A stretch of 64,000 bases of DNA from Monodelphis domestica (GCF_027887165.1 NC_077230.1:259412976-259476975); one strand, 5' to 3'. Positions 24,570 to 36,489 are shown, counted from the first letter of the stretch. The notes: generated by a model from the letters alone, not told the origin. Numbers and translations are program-made.

Positions 24570-25490
24570 TGAATTGTTTCTTTTTGGTTGCTTCCATTAT
24601 TTTGTCCTTGACCTGAAGTTCTGGAATATGGTATAATATTACTGTGAGTTTTCCTTTTGGGATATCTTTTAGATTGACCCTAGCAGATTATTTCAATTCC
24701 TATTTTGCCTTCTGGTTCTATGATATCAGAAAAATTTCCCTTGAATGATTTTTTGAAAGATGATGTCTAAATTCTTTGTATTCATAGTGGCTTTCTAGTA
24801 GGCCAGTGATTTATGGATTATATCTTCCTCATTTTTTACAGACCAATTATTTTTCAAATGAGATATTTCAAATTTTCTTTTTTTTCATTCTTTTGATTTT
24901 TATATTTTATTTAGTCATAACTTCAATTTGACCAATTCTAATTTTTAAGTAATTATTTTTTCAATGAGCTTTTATACCTTTCTCCATTTGACCAATTCTA
25001 CTTTTTAAGAAGTTCTTTTCCAAAGTGAGTTTTTGTAACTATTTCTATGGGACCAACTCTGCTTTTAAGGAGTTCTCTTCAGTGAATTTATATATTTTTT
25101 TCTATTTGATTGGTTCTGATTATTGAGGAGACCTCTTCATTGGATTTTTGTGTCTCTTTTACTAATTAGCCTAAACTATTTTTAAGATATTATATTCTTC
25201 ATCATTTTCTGTGCCTCTCTTAACAATCAAAACTATTTTCAAAATTTTCTTGAATCACTCTCATTTTTTCTTCCATTTTTCCTTCTACCTCTCATTTGAT
25301 TTTTAAAAACATTTTCAAAATATTTTAGTAATTTTTTTATACTGGGCTCCAATTCATGGTTTTCTTGAAGTTTATGATTCTCAGTTTGTATTTTGGTTAT
25401 CCCTGTCATCAAAATTATTTTCTTTGCTAAGGTTAGTTTATGTTTTATTTTTTCATCATTTACCAGCTTTTTTGCTATATTTTAAATATA
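24570..25490 (-). mobile_element. Older L1 ORF1 with repeated coiled coil, antisense (G2, left part)
   Basis: Minus-strand sequence related to L1 ORF1. Its coiled-coil part shows a tandem block of about 60 bp whose start (GACCAATTCTA or close) recurs at 24930, 24990, 25051 and about 25110, with weaker units to about 25240. A decayed C-terminal domain lies near 24560-24700. L1 copy B inserted at 25490 and the remainder appears to resume at 31651. Confidence 0.6.
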
Positions 25491-25505
25491 AAAATTGTTA
25501 TATGT
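25491..25505 (+). repeat. Target site duplication of L1 copy B, left
   Basis: AAAATTGTTATATGT, repeated exactly at 31636-31650. This sets both ends of copy B. Confidence 0.95.
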
Positions 25506-25714
25506 TGGAGTCAAGATGGCGGCTTAGAAGCAGAAAAAGTTCAGACCTCTGAAAACCCTTCCTTAACCATCACAAACTGAAAGCTCCTAGGGGACGGAAA
25601 TTCAAACTTAACAACAGGACAGAGCCAGGGAACCCTCCTTCTGGACTCAATTTAAAACATATTTCCCCAAAAGTGACAATCAGAGAACACTCCAATCTAA
25701 GGGGAAGGCAGAAG

Positions 25715-26310
25715 GAAGATCCCAGGACCCCTCCCCCCCAAACCAGAGCACTGAGCCCCCAGCAGCAGAGGGAACCTCTTGGTGGGCAAAGGTGCTGGTC
25801 TGGAGGGTGTACCTTCTGAACAGGGCTGTGACAGGCCCAGACAGTCCAACACAGGCAACAGAGAAGAAGCTAGAGAGAGATTTAAGAACTGGCAGACCCT
25901 GTGGCTGGGTCCTTCCATTTGGCTCTAGTCTCACTGGAGGTGTTTACCTCGTGGCACATTCAGAACAACCCAGTTAAACCTAATCCCATCAGGATTTCTC
26001 AGAGCTCAGGGAGGCCAGGAACCCTCCCCCCTAGAGTGCAGGGCCTCCCACAAGGACAGGAACATCTGGGAGGGCAAAGACACTGGTCAAGAGGGTGTAC
26101 CTTGTGGACAGGGCTGTGCCAGGCTTATGGCATGGAACACAGGTGGTAGGGAAGCAGCTGGAGAGAACTGGAGAGAGCCTGGGAGGCTGAGACTTTCCAT
26201 TTGGCTCCAGCCTTCCAGGAGTTTTCAGCCTCAGAGCACATACAGCCCAACCCAGTTGAACTTAATCTGATCAAAAGCCTCCAGAGGACAGGAAATCCAA
26301 CATTCCTCCC
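25715..26310 (+). repeat. Tandem duplication of ~290 bp in the L1 copy B 5' UTR
   Basis: Two units, roughly 25715-26013 and 26014-26300, share in order CCAGGA(A)CCC, AGGGCAAAG or TGGGCAAAGG, ACTGGTC or GCTGGTC, GAGGGTGTACCTT, ACAGGGCTGTG, CTTTCCATTTGGCTC or CCTTCCATTTGGCTC, and AACCCAGTT. A partial third unit may begin at about 26290. Copies A and D show one unit or a different arrangement. Confidence 0.8.
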
Positions 26311-26519
26311 CCAGAGACTGTACTGAGAGATCTGACAAAGTTCCAAGTGGGGAGAATGACAGAAAGCCCCCAAACAAAAAAAAATTAGAGGAACAAGAGC
26401 ACAGACAAATACGGGGAGCAAAGAACTGGTAAATAAGAGTAAGCAACAGAAAAAGAATAAAGAAATTACAATAGACAGCTTCTGTAGAGGTAACGAGCAA
26501 AGAGTGAATAAAACAGAGA

Positions 26520-27520
26520 GGGAGGGATCAGAAAAGGAAAAATCAGAAATCCCAGAGAATTGGATAAAGGCTTTGGAAGAACTCAAAATGCAATTCAAAA
26601 CACAATTAAGAGAGGCTGAAGACAATTGGGAAAAGAACTTAAAAACTAAGATAGGTCACCTGGAAACATAAAATAGTATCTAGAAAGCAGAAATCAACCA
26701 CCTGGAAAATGAGGCAAAGGAGATGAAAGATGAGGTGAAGAAAACAAAAGTGAGAAAAAGGAGATGAAAGACAAAGTAAAGAGGATGAAAAGTGACCTCC
26801 AAAGAAAATCAGAGCAGAAATAAAAGGATGACCAAAAAGCCAGGGATGAAATCCAGTCTTTAAGAACCAGAATACAATAACTAGAATTAAGTGACATCAC
26901 AAGGCAGCAGGAAACTGTAAAACAAAACCAAACGAATGTTAAAAAATGAGGAAAATATGAAGCATCTCATTCACAAAACAGAAAATTTAGAAAATCATTT
27001 AAGGAGAGACAATTTTAGAGTCATTGGTCTACCAGAAGACCATGACAAAAAAAAATTCTGGACATCATACTACAGGAAATTATTCAAGAAAACTTCCCCA
27101 ATATCCTAGAACAAGAGGGAAAAGTGGAGATTGAAAGAATCCACAAATCACCTCCTGTGCTTAATCCCCAACTGACAACACCCAGAAATGTTATAGCCAA
27201 ATTAAAAAACTATCAGACCAAAGAAAAGATATTATAAGCTGCCAAGAAGAAGTCATTCAGACACCATGGAACTACAGTGAGGATAAGGCAGGATCTGGCT
27301 GCATCCACACTAAAGGACCGAAAGGCATGAAATATGATATTCTGGAAAGCAAGGGAAGTAGGTCTACAACTAAGAATCAACTACCCAGAAAAACTGACTA
27401 TATTATTACAGGGGAAAGTATGGTCATTGAACAAAATAGAAAAATTCCAAGAATTCGTGAAGAAAAGACTGGACCTGAACAAAAAATTTGATGTCCAAGC
27501 ATAGAACTCAAGAGAATTAT
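26520..27520 (+). pseudogene. L1 copy B ORF1 remnant
   Basis: The reading EELKMQFKTQLREAEDNWEK and later coiled-coil, RRM-start (NFRVIGLPED-like) and C-terminal domain (REVGLQLRINYPEKLT-like) blocks show ORF1p. Several stops and frame changes break it. A short in-place repetition in the coiled coil (GDERxGEENKSEKKGDERQ-like, 26700-26770) suggests local tandem duplication. Confidence 0.8.
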
Positions 27521-28264
27521 CAAAAGGTAAATAAAAAAGTTGGAAAAAAGAATAAACAAAACAAAATGACAACAACAAAAAATTTTAAGAGACTCAATAA
27601 GGTAAAAAGATATTTATCCCTATAAGAAAAGAGGTAATTGGTAACTTTTGAAAACTGTTGCTATTAACTGGGCAGCTAAAAGAAGTACACTTAGAGGGAA
27701 CAGTGACAAAAATGTATAGAATGAAAGGCCGAGACATAAATAGGTATATAGATATATGCATGCATAAATACATACACATGTGTATGTATGTATATACATA
27801 TACTAGAGCTAAAAATAGGTTGATATTAAAATAAAGGAGAAAAGAAACAAATGGGGGTAAATCTATATGCCACAAAGAAGCTTGTAGTGAGAGAGGGGAG
27901 AACATCAATACATTGAAAGGGTAAAGAGGTTGGATATAGGAAATACTCAACCCTTATATCCTTTGAAATTGATGCAAAGAGGGAAGAACAATCCAATCCA
28001 TTGGGGCAGAGAATAGATTTGTGCCCTATAGAGGAGTAGAAGGGTAACAAACACACTGGTGGGGAGGGAAGCATCATAAGGGAGGGAGAAGTGGGAGGTA
28101 GTTTTAAAAAGACTGCAAAGAAAATAAAAGGGGGAATAAGAAAGGAGGGGAGTAGAAAGGGAAGTAAAATAAGGTTAGGTACTAGGAGAACTGATTAAAA
28201 ACAAACATTGGTGTAGAAGGTAATAGTGAAAGAATAAAAGGCAGGACCAGGAGTAGAAATCAAA

Positions 28265-31200
28265 TTGCTGGGAAATACACAGCTAGTAATCATAACTCTG
28301 AATGTGAATGGAATGAACTCATCCATAAAATGCAAACAAATAGCAGAGTGGATTAGAATCCAAAACCCTACCATATGCTGTCTACAAGAAACACACATAA
28401 GGAAGGTATATATGCATAGGGTGAAAGTAAAGGGTGGAGCCAAATCTATTGGGCATCAACTGATAAAAAGAAGGCAGGAGTCACAATCATGATATCTGAC
28501 AAAGCCAAAGTAAAAATAAATCTAGTTAAAAGTGATAGGGAAGGTAATTACATCCTGATAAAAGGAAGTATAGATAATAAGGAAATATCTGTACTCAACA
28601 TGTATGCACCAACTGGAATAGCATCCAAATTTCTAAAGGAGAAACTAGAGGAGCTCAAGGATGAAATAGATAGAAAAAGTATATTAGTGGGAGACTTGAA
28701 ACTTCCTCTACTATTAAATTATTATGACCAATTATATGGCAACAATTATGGCAATCTAGGTGATATGGATGAATCCTTACTAAAGTATAAATTGCCTAGA
28801 CTAAAAGAGGAAGAAATAGTTTACCTAAACAACCCCATATCAGAAAAAGAAATTGAACAAGTCATCAAAGAACTACCTAAGGAAAAACCCCCAGGTCCAG
28901 ATGGATTAATAAATGAATTTTATCAAACATTCAAAGAAAAATTAATCCCAATATTATACAAAATATTTGACATAATAAGTCAAAAAGGAGTTTTACCAAA
29001 TTCATTTTATGACACAAACATGGTACTGATCTCAAGGCTAGGCAGGACAAAAACAGAGAAAGAACACTATAGGCCAATCTCTCTAATGAATATAGATGCA
29101 AAAATCTTAAATAGGATACTAGCAAAAAGACTTGATCAAGTCATCACAAGTGTTATCCACTATGACCAGGCAGGATTCATACCAGGAATAGAATGATGGT
29201 TCAATATTAGGAAAACCATCCACATAATTGACCGTATTAAGAAGCAAACAATCAAAAATCACATGATTATCTCAATAGATGCAGAAAAATCCTTTGAATT
29301 TTTAAATTTGATTTCCTATTGAAAACACTAGAAAGTATAGGAATAGAAGGGCCTTCCCTAAAAAAAATAAACAGTATATTTCTAAAACCATCAGCAAACA
29401 TCATCTGCAATGGGGATAAACTAAAAGCCTTCCCAATAAGATGAGGAGTAAAACAAGGATGCCCATATCAACTCTATTATTTAATATTATACTAGAAACA
29501 CCAGAAGTAGCAATTAGAGAAGAAAACGAATTGAAGGTATTAAAATTGGCAATGAGAAGACCAAGCTATCACTCTTTGCAGATGATATGATGGTTTACTT
29601 AAAGAATCCTAGAGAATCAACCAAAAAGCTAGTGCAAATAATCAACAACTTTAGCAAATTTGCAGGATACAAAATAAACCCACATAAGTCATCAACATTC
29701 CTATATATCTCTAACTCATTTCAGCAGCAAGAATTAGAAAGAGAAATACCATTTAAAATCACCATAGGCAATATAAAATATTTGGGAATCTTTCTGCTGA
29801 GACAAACACAGGAACTATATGAACACAACTACAAATCACTCTCCACACAGTTAAAACTAGATCTAAACAATTGGAAAAACATTGATTGCTCATGGGTGGG
29901 AAGAGCTAACATAATAAAAATGACAATCCTACCCAAATTAATTTACTTATTTAGTGCCATATCCATTCAACTACCAAAAAATTTCTTTACTAAATTAGAA
30001 AAAAATAACTAAGTTCATTTGAAAGAACAAAAGATCAAAGATATCCAGGGATATTATGAAAAAAAATTCAAAGGAAGGAGGATTTGCAGTCCCAGATCTC
30101 CAACTATACTATAAAGCAGTGGTCATCAAAACAATTTGGTACTGGCTTAGAGACAGAAAGGAGGATCAGTGGAATAGATTTGGGGTAACCTCAGCAAAAC
30201 AGTCTATGACAAACCCAAAGACCCCAGCTTTTGGGACAAAAATCCACTATTTGATAAAAAAACTGCTGGGAACATTGGAAGACAGTGTGGGAGAGATTAG
30301 GTTTGGATCAACACCTCACACCCTACACCAAGATAAACTCAGAATGGGTGAATGACTTGAACATAAAGAAGGAAATTATAAGTAAATTAGGTGAACACAA
30401 AATAGTATACATGTCAAACCTTTGGGAAGGGAAATATTTGAAAACCAAGCAAGGCTTAGAAAGAGACACAAAATGTAAAATAAATAATTTTGACTACATC
30501 AAATTAAAAAGTTTCTATGAAAACAAAACCAATGTATTTAAAATCAGAAGGGAAGCAACAAATTGGGAAACAATCGTCATAAGAAAATCATCTGACAAAG
30601 GATTAATTACTGAAATTTACAAAGATCAGTTGTACAAAAAATCAAGATATTCTCCAGTTGATAAATGGGCAAGGGACATGAATAGGCAGTTTTCAGATAA
30701 AGAAATCCAAACTATTAATAAGCACATGAAAAAGTGTTCTAAATCTCTTATAATCAGAGAGATGCAAATCAAAACAACTCTGAGGTACCACCTCATACCT
30801 AGCAGATTGGCTAACATGACAGTGAAGGAAAGTAATGCATGCTGCAGGGAATGTGGCAATTTCAGGACAGTAATTCATTGTTGATGGAGTTGTGAACTGA
30901 TCCAACCATTCGGGAGGGCAATTTGGAACTATGCCCAAAGGGTGATAAAAGACTGTCTGCCCTTTGATCCAGCCATAGCACTGCTGGATTTGAACCCCAA
31001 AGAAATAATATTGAAAAAGACTTGTACAAGAATATTCATATCAGCGCTCTTTGTGGTGGCCAAACATTGGAATATGAGAGAATGCCCTTCAGTTTGGGAA
31101 TGGCTGAACAAATTGTGGTATATGTTAGTGATGGAATACTATTGTGCTAAAAGGAATAATAAAGTGGAGGAATTCCATGGAGACTGGAACAACCTCAAGG

Positions 31201-31275
31201 AATTGATGCAGAGTAAAAGGAGCAGAACCAGAAAACATTGTACACAGAGACTGATACACTGCTGTACAATCGAAC
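28265..31275 (+). pseudogene. L1 copy B ORF2 remnant with endonuclease-RT deletion
   Basis: The endonuclease begins MLGNTQLVIITLNVNGMNSS and contains CCLQETH. After one frame change, 28489-29196 stays open across the ~0.8 kb deletion: [10 protein letters not shown] runs directly into [12 protein letters not shown] and then the fingers region ending FIPGIE. The palm motif [11 protein letters not shown] is at about 29575-29610. C-terminal parts follow at 30285-30884 and 30942-31334, with the CX3CX7HX4C knuckle near 30838. It is broken by several stops and frame changes. Confidence 0.9.
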
Positions 31276-31635
31276 GTAATGGACTTCTCCATTATTGTCA
31301 ATGCAATGTCCCTGAACAATGTGCAGGGATCTAGGAGAAAAAACACTATCCATAAACAGAGGACAAACTGTGGGAGTAAAAACACCAAGGAAAGGCAACT
31401 GCTTGACTACAGAGGTTGAGGGGATATGATTGAGGAGAGACTCTAAATGAACACCCTAATGCAAATACCAACAACATGGAAATGGGTTCGGATCAAGGAC
31501 ACATGTGATTTCAGTGGAATCGCACGTCAGCTATCGTAGGGGTGGTGGGAGGTGGGGAGGAAAAGAAAATTATCTTTGTTTCCAATGTATAATGTTTGAA
31601 AATGACCAAATAAAATAATGTTTAAAAGTTTTAAA

Positions 31636-31650
31636 AAAATTGTTATATGT
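31636..31650 (+). repeat. Target site duplication of L1 copy B, right
   Basis: Exact copy of AAAATTGTTATATGT found at 25491-25505. Confidence 0.95.
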
Positions 31651-32065
31651 AGACTCTATTCCTGTGATGAAAGGGGTATTGTTACATACTTCAGGTTCTT
31701 TGAGTAGGTGCCTACAGAGTTAACTGGTGATCTATAAGTTTTTAGTTTTTCCAAGGTAGTATGACCTAATAAAAAGTGTGTTTAATATTCTCTCCAATAC
31801 TCTGATATGTAGGCAACCACATGTCTTCTTTTCCCACAATCCTTCATTACCTTGCAAATTTGACCAGTGTCCACTGATTCCCCATGGCAGCATGCATTCT
31901 TAGGACTTAGCATATAGTTATACAAATAGATGTTTCAAAAACATTTTTGTTGAATGCCTATTATTTTATGTGGAAATAAGACTTAGATGTTTATATTCAT
32001 TGTATAAAGTAACAGCAATACTTATAACTATCATCTGTGTATGAATTAACTATTATTAACAATAC
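31651..32065 (-). mobile_element. Probable remainder of older L1 G2, then unassigned
   Basis: It follows the right end of copy B and should continue the antisense older L1 5' region. The first ~220 bp has the same base bias as the 5' part of G1. From about 31870 I recognise nothing. Confidence 0.35.
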
Positions 32066-32390
32066 AAGAATTCAAGACAGCTCCAAGGGACTCATGATTA
32101 AAACGGCTATTAATCACCATAGAAGGAACTTTTGAAGAATTAAGGTAGATTGAAGCATACCATTCTTCACCTAATTTCCTTCATGACATTTTTTTTCTAG
32201 TATGAGATATATGTCTTTATTCTCAATATGATAAATATGGTAATATGTATTGCATGATAACACATTTACAACCTATATCATATTTCTTTCCCTCTTATAC
32301 GGATGGGAGGGATTTGAAGGAGAGAAAGAATATGGTTGTAAAATGTCAAAAATATTAAAATTATATATACATGTAATTGGAAAGATATAT
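32066..32390 (+). mobile_element. 3' end of an old L1 family
   Basis: The order CTCCAAGGGACTCATGATTA, AAGGTAGATTGAAGCATACC, ATATGTATTGCATGATAACA and CAACCTATATCATATTTC resembles a marsupial old-L1 3' UTR as I recall it. It ends in AT-rich sequence near 32390. Strongly diverged. Confidence 0.55.
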
Positions 32391-32407
32391 ATGAGGAATG
32401 AAATATA

Positions 32408-32450
32408 TGTGTGTGTGTGTGTGAGTGTGTGTGCCTGTGTGTATGTGATG
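32408..32450 (+). repeat. (TG)n microsatellite, imperfect
   Basis: A TG-rich tract with interruptions (GAG, CC). It encodes only a chance low-complexity reading. Confidence 0.9.
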
Positions 32451-32484
32451 ACTGATTGGCTGAAAGGGATCTCTTAGAATGAAA

Positions 32485-32809
32485 AAAATTTCATTTCAAT
32501 TTTCAGTTGTAAATTCTCCCCTTCCTTCTTTGTCTTCCTGTTTCATTTAAAAATCAAGAAAAAAAATCCCATGACACACTTGCATAATCACATAAACTAA
32601 ATTCTCACATTGATGGCATCATATACATACACATGCACACACATCGACACACATATAATCTTCAATCTGTACACCAGAGTCCATTAGTTATCTTTTTTGA
32701 GGTTTACAAGATTTTTCAAAATGAATCTACTTAAAATATGGTTAATTAGCAATGATCAAAGTTACCAAGTTTTTCAAAATTGTTTCTCTTTAAATTATTG
32801 TGTTATTTT
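32485..32809. other. Weakly repeat-like, unassigned
   Basis: It contains CACACATGCACAC-type simple sequence near 32625-32655 and an AATCTTCAATCTGTACAC block that may belong to an old antisense LINE. No firm call is possible. Confidence 0.3.
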
Positions 32810-33080
32810 ATAAAACAATTTTTGGATCATTTTTCATCAAACTTTGTATCAGTTCATAGAGGTATACTCATGCCTCTCTAAAATAAACCCCTTTCATTGT
32901 TTATTATAATATTATTATATTATATTACATATATCTGTATATAAGAGTGCAGTTGAATATATATGTATATATATATTCAACTGCACTCCTAAAGAATAAC
33001 TTGTTCAATGAACATCCCCTGGATTGATGGACATGCCCTCTTCCAATAAATTAATCTTGTAATTTCTTTACTGTGGTCCA
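32810..33080 (-). mobile_element. Old L1 ORF2 C-terminal fragment, antisense, with a palindrome insertion
   Basis: The blocks ATAACTTGTTCAATGAACAT and CCCTGGATTGATGGACATGC match in outline the antisense of the L1 segment encoding the IGEWLNKLWY region. The match is interrupted at about 32930-32995 by a palindromic AT-rich block. Confidence 0.5.
32945..32988. repeat. Perfect 20-bp inverted repeat (hairpin)
   Basis: GAGTGCAGTTGAATATATAT at 32945-32964 and its exact reverse complement at 32969-32988 are separated by GTAT. The outer half of each arm is not simple sequence, so this is more than an AT-microsatellite palindrome. Confidence 0.95.
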
Positions 33081-34330
33081 GCTATAAATTATACAATGCA
33101 GTTATTACTGATTTAGAACTTTAGGCAAATTGGTAAGGTTTAAAAGGATTATGTACTTTCCTTGAAAAAGGATTATAGTTTTTTCTTAGATTATTTATCT
33201 AATCGTAATTAGGGCAGTAGAAGTCTTAGTTGCTTGCTTGTGGGTCGTTTATAAGTTACTCTAAGCATTTGTATACAGTTTTCAATGCTTCTTTACTGTG
33301 AGTTGCCTTCCTCTATAGGCATAATACTTCTCCCAATTAATTATTTTCATCTTGTTTCCTGAGGATCTTAGGTAACTTAATACTTCTTGCATCTGCTGTA
33401 AGTGGAATTGTTTATTTTATGACATGCTTTTTTTAATGGAATGTAACTTTATTCTTTTTTCCCTTTTAATGCCACACACACACATGCACATGTGCACACA
33501 CACACAAAGTCCTTGTCATCTTTGACAGAAAACCAGAGCAGATCCATTTCATGAATGACAGCACAATTAAAGCTAAAATAATACAAAAATAATTTGAAAA
33601 ATACCTTGTACTGTATACTCACCAATAAAGCAAGAAAGATAAATGACAATCTTTTTTTTCTAATAGCCAGAAAAATGTGTGTTTTCGCAGTTGGGCTTTG
33701 CAGTTCAGTTCAGTATGGCCTACACAGTGTACATAATGTGTGTGGTCAAATGGCTATATCCTATGCAGAAAGAAGCCCCTAATCTGTTTATCTAGTTCTT
33801 CTAATTTTTAAACTACTTGACAATTTAGAGTGCTACAGTATCACTTGAAACAATGACTTTACATGATTGCTTCTTTGAAATACTAAGAACTTGTACCCAC
33901 TTATTTGACTTGTAAAGGACTGAAATATTACAGATAATGTAATCTAACTTTACCTTTAGAGAATATGGCTCTTAAAAACTGATTCACTGAATTCCAGAGT
34001 GAGTGACTTTGTTTGACTTCTGAAGCTAACTTGGATGGGGTCAATGGGCCAATGTTGTCATCCTTGTGGTTTTTAAATGGGTTTCAAAACTTGAGGGGTT
34101 CAGTCTTCAGATCCCTGAAGATTTTCAACTGTCATGGCCAAATTTGTTCCTGTGTATTCTCTCTGCTTGACCAGAGGAGGGCACTTTAAACACCTCTACC
34201 CTGCTCTGGTGGTAGGTGTATCAAGTGCAAAAAACACAGTGTTAACTGAATACTGCATATAATTCTTGAAATTCACAAAAAAAAAATAGAAAATGTGTAC
34301 CATATCACAGGTTTTTACATTGAAAGTTTT
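33081..34330. other. Unassigned AT-rich stretch
   Basis: No gene or clear repeat apart from a CA-type tract at 33472-33507. The TTCTGAAGCTAACTTGGATG area near 34020 is somewhat less AT-rich but not recognised. Confidence 0.4.
33472..33507 (+). repeat. (CA)n microsatellite, interrupted
   Basis: CA dinucleotides broken by CATGCACATGTG near the middle. Confidence 0.9.
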
Positions 34331-34333
34331 GTG

Positions 34334-34430
<97 letters not shown>
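34331..34430 (+). repeat. Compound (GT)n(GA)n microsatellite
   Basis: A GT tract of about 13 units runs into about 36 GA units with few interruptions. Open frames across it encode RE or CV repeats and are artefacts of the simple sequence. Confidence 0.97.
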
Positions 34431-34439
34431 CTATAAAGA

Positions 34440-35430
34440 GAGAGACTATAGAGAGAGGAATATACATATTGCCCATATTTATGGAATCTTGTGTCTTCTT
34501 TTTACAGAGAATCCCTTTCTCCTGCCCCTCCGAAAATTTTCTAGCCAATAAAAATCAATTTTCGTATTATTTGGTTGTGGGTTTTGCCTTCTTCTTTGTC
34601 TTATTAAAAAAATGTTTCCCATTCTCCCTCCCCTCCTAAGTTTCTTTTTAAAATCCTCAGACAGGAGAACAAAGATTAACCTCTTTTATGCAGTAATAGA
34701 AATTGCGGGACTTCCATTGGAAATACACTTGAAAAATTCTCTCTCATTTGGAACTGGGCATTTATGTTTTGTTAATTTTAAAAACCTGGTCAAAGGATCA
34801 TCCCCCAATTTGTTTTTGCATACTCACTAGCCCAAGGGCTGCCTACAATTTCCAGATTGCCATGGGAAAAGCTTTCCCCTTCCTCATCAAGTTGTGGCTC
34901 AGGACCACGTTAAGAAACCTTCTAGAAGAAAACTCTTCCATTTGGCCTAAAACTGCCAGCCATCCCCAAGGAGGGTTTTTATTTCTGCCAAAGCTTTGGT
35001 TCTAAGGCACACCCCTGCACCTCCACCAATTTTGTCTTTTTTCTTGTTGACTCAAGTTTATTGTCGAAAAAAGATTAGAAAGGATATAGAAATAAGTTGA
35101 TTTTTTTGTTTTGTTTTGTTTTTAGTAAAAGTTTTCTGTCCTTAGGGAAATATAAAACTTACTAAATATCTTTTGCATAAAATTTGTTAATAACCGTCAT
35201 TTGCCTTTTCTTTCTTTAGTTCCCCTGCACCCCCCACAGGTATGGGACAAATACTGTCTCTCAGCAGCAGTCCTTTGAGATGGAGTTGAACTCAGTGAGT
35301 CCTCACCATAAAAGGATCTAAACTTACTGGGTTAGATCAACCTAGTTACCCCTAAGCTGCCAGTTTTGTTTTTAATTATTATTATTATTATTAGCTGCAC
35401 CATATATATGATTCCTTGTGTCATTTTTTT
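34440..35430. other. Unassigned intergenic sequence
   Basis: No motif or family recognised. An ATT triplet run lies at about 35381-35393 and T-rich tracts near 35100. It ends next to the ELOVL6 retrocopy. Confidence 0.4.
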
Positions 35431-35435
35431 GTCTG

Positions 35436-36360
35436 TTTTTTTTTTCTTCTTGATGACCCTGAGCAGTGGCTTCCTTCTCAGTTCCAACACTGTTCAGTCT
35501 TCCTTGTTTTCCTTATTTTGCTGATGTAGGCTTCAAAGAAAAAAAAATGACAGAAGAGTTCAAAGTGTCTGAGGTACATGAGAGAAAACCAGATGATATC
35601 CTGAACGTGAGAGTGGCACTGGTCTTGCTGCATCCAGGAAAAGACCAGGTAATTAACTACGCAACCCATCAACATCTGTGTGATCTGGGACATCGTGATG
35701 AACATTGCAAACTTCCTCCAGACCCAGAAGCCCACCACCTGAAGGGCATAGTAGGAGTATATCACCACATGCACCCCATAGTTCATTGTCATGAACCACC
35801 TCGGGCCTCTATGTCCTTGTAAGAGTACCAAGAGTGAGAAGCACAGTGATATGGTAGTACCAATGCAGAAAGATGAGTTTCTGTTTTCTAAGAATAATGA
35901 ATATTTTATCTCCCAGTTCAGGTGCTTTGCTTAATACAAATGCATAAGCCCAAAATTTGCTGACAGGTCCATTGTAAAAAACTCTGATCACAAATTGATT
36001 GTTTCAGGCCTTTGGTCATCAAAATGTACACCATATAAGCACCAGTTCAAAGAGCACCGAATATACTGAAGACTGCAAGGCTCAGGGATGACAGACAAGG
36101 GGCTTCCTCAGCTCAAACTTAGCTTCTTTGTTCATTAGGTGCAGACCACCGAATATAAAGGCAGTATTCAGAGCCAAAAACAAGAATGATTTCTACCAGT
36201 TCTCTTGCATCCACTGGATGGCTTTATTCTTGTTGAATTTCTTTTCAAATTCATATTCTTGCAAAGTCAATATGGACATGTTCATTGGAACTGGTTCTCT
36301 GAGTCCCTGTGTATTCTGTATAAAAATATGTAAATTCTCTGCAGAAAGCTTTTTCTCCCC
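35436..36360 (-). pseudogene. ELOVL6: Processed pseudogene of ELOVL6 (fatty acid elongase 6)
   Basis: The parent enzyme is an ER-membrane condensing enzyme that elongates C16 acyl-CoAs. Read on the minus strand, the start codon is at 36285 ([18 protein letters not shown]). Conserved blocks follow: [74 protein letters not shown] and the tail KIRKTRKTE ending near 35493. The length is near the usual 265 residues and there are no introns, so it is a retrocopy. It is dead: the HxxHH box reads HWYYH, stops occur in the N-terminal third, frames shift near 35840 and 35800, and the stop codon region is changed. A T10 run at 35436-35445 may be its A-tail on the minus strand. Confidence 0.95.
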
Positions 36361-36489
36361 TTTCTAGTATTCTCTGCATTCCTTCCCCCACCTACACCCC
36401 AATTTCTCCCTCTCCCTGTGCAGCCTCTCTGTCTCTCTCAGCTGTATCCTCTTATAACATGTTTTGTAATGATTTTTTCATAATATGTA
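36361..36489. other. Short unassigned spacer
   Basis: C/T-rich then AT-rich sequence between the ELOVL6 retrocopy and an old L1. Its left part could be retrocopy 5' UTR. Confidence 0.3.

Larger units (their letters stand above)
25506..31635 (+). mobile_element. L1 copy B, both ends kept, internally deleted
   Basis: The element starts TGGAGTCAAGATGGCGG and ends in an A-rich tail, with a perfect 15-bp target duplication on each side. The 5' UTR carries a tandem duplication of about 290 bp. ORF1 (about 26520-27520) and ORF2 (from 28265) are both broken. About 0.8 kb spanning the end of the endonuclease and the start of the reverse transcriptase domain is missing. The 3' UTR runs from about 31280 and ends with a AATAAAATAATG-like signal before the tail. 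It sits inside the antisense older L1 G2. CpGs are mostly gone from its 5' UTR compared with copy D. Confidence 0.95.

Noticed and set aside
25680-26149. Open frames of 61-84 codons in the copy B 5' UTR on both strands
   Set aside because: They lie in GC-richer 5' UTR repeats, overlap each other and show no domain.
34295-34639. Open frames of 70-114 codons over the GT/GA microsatellite
   Set aside because: They encode CV and RE repeats, occur in several frames and end in unrelated sequence. They come from the simple repeat.
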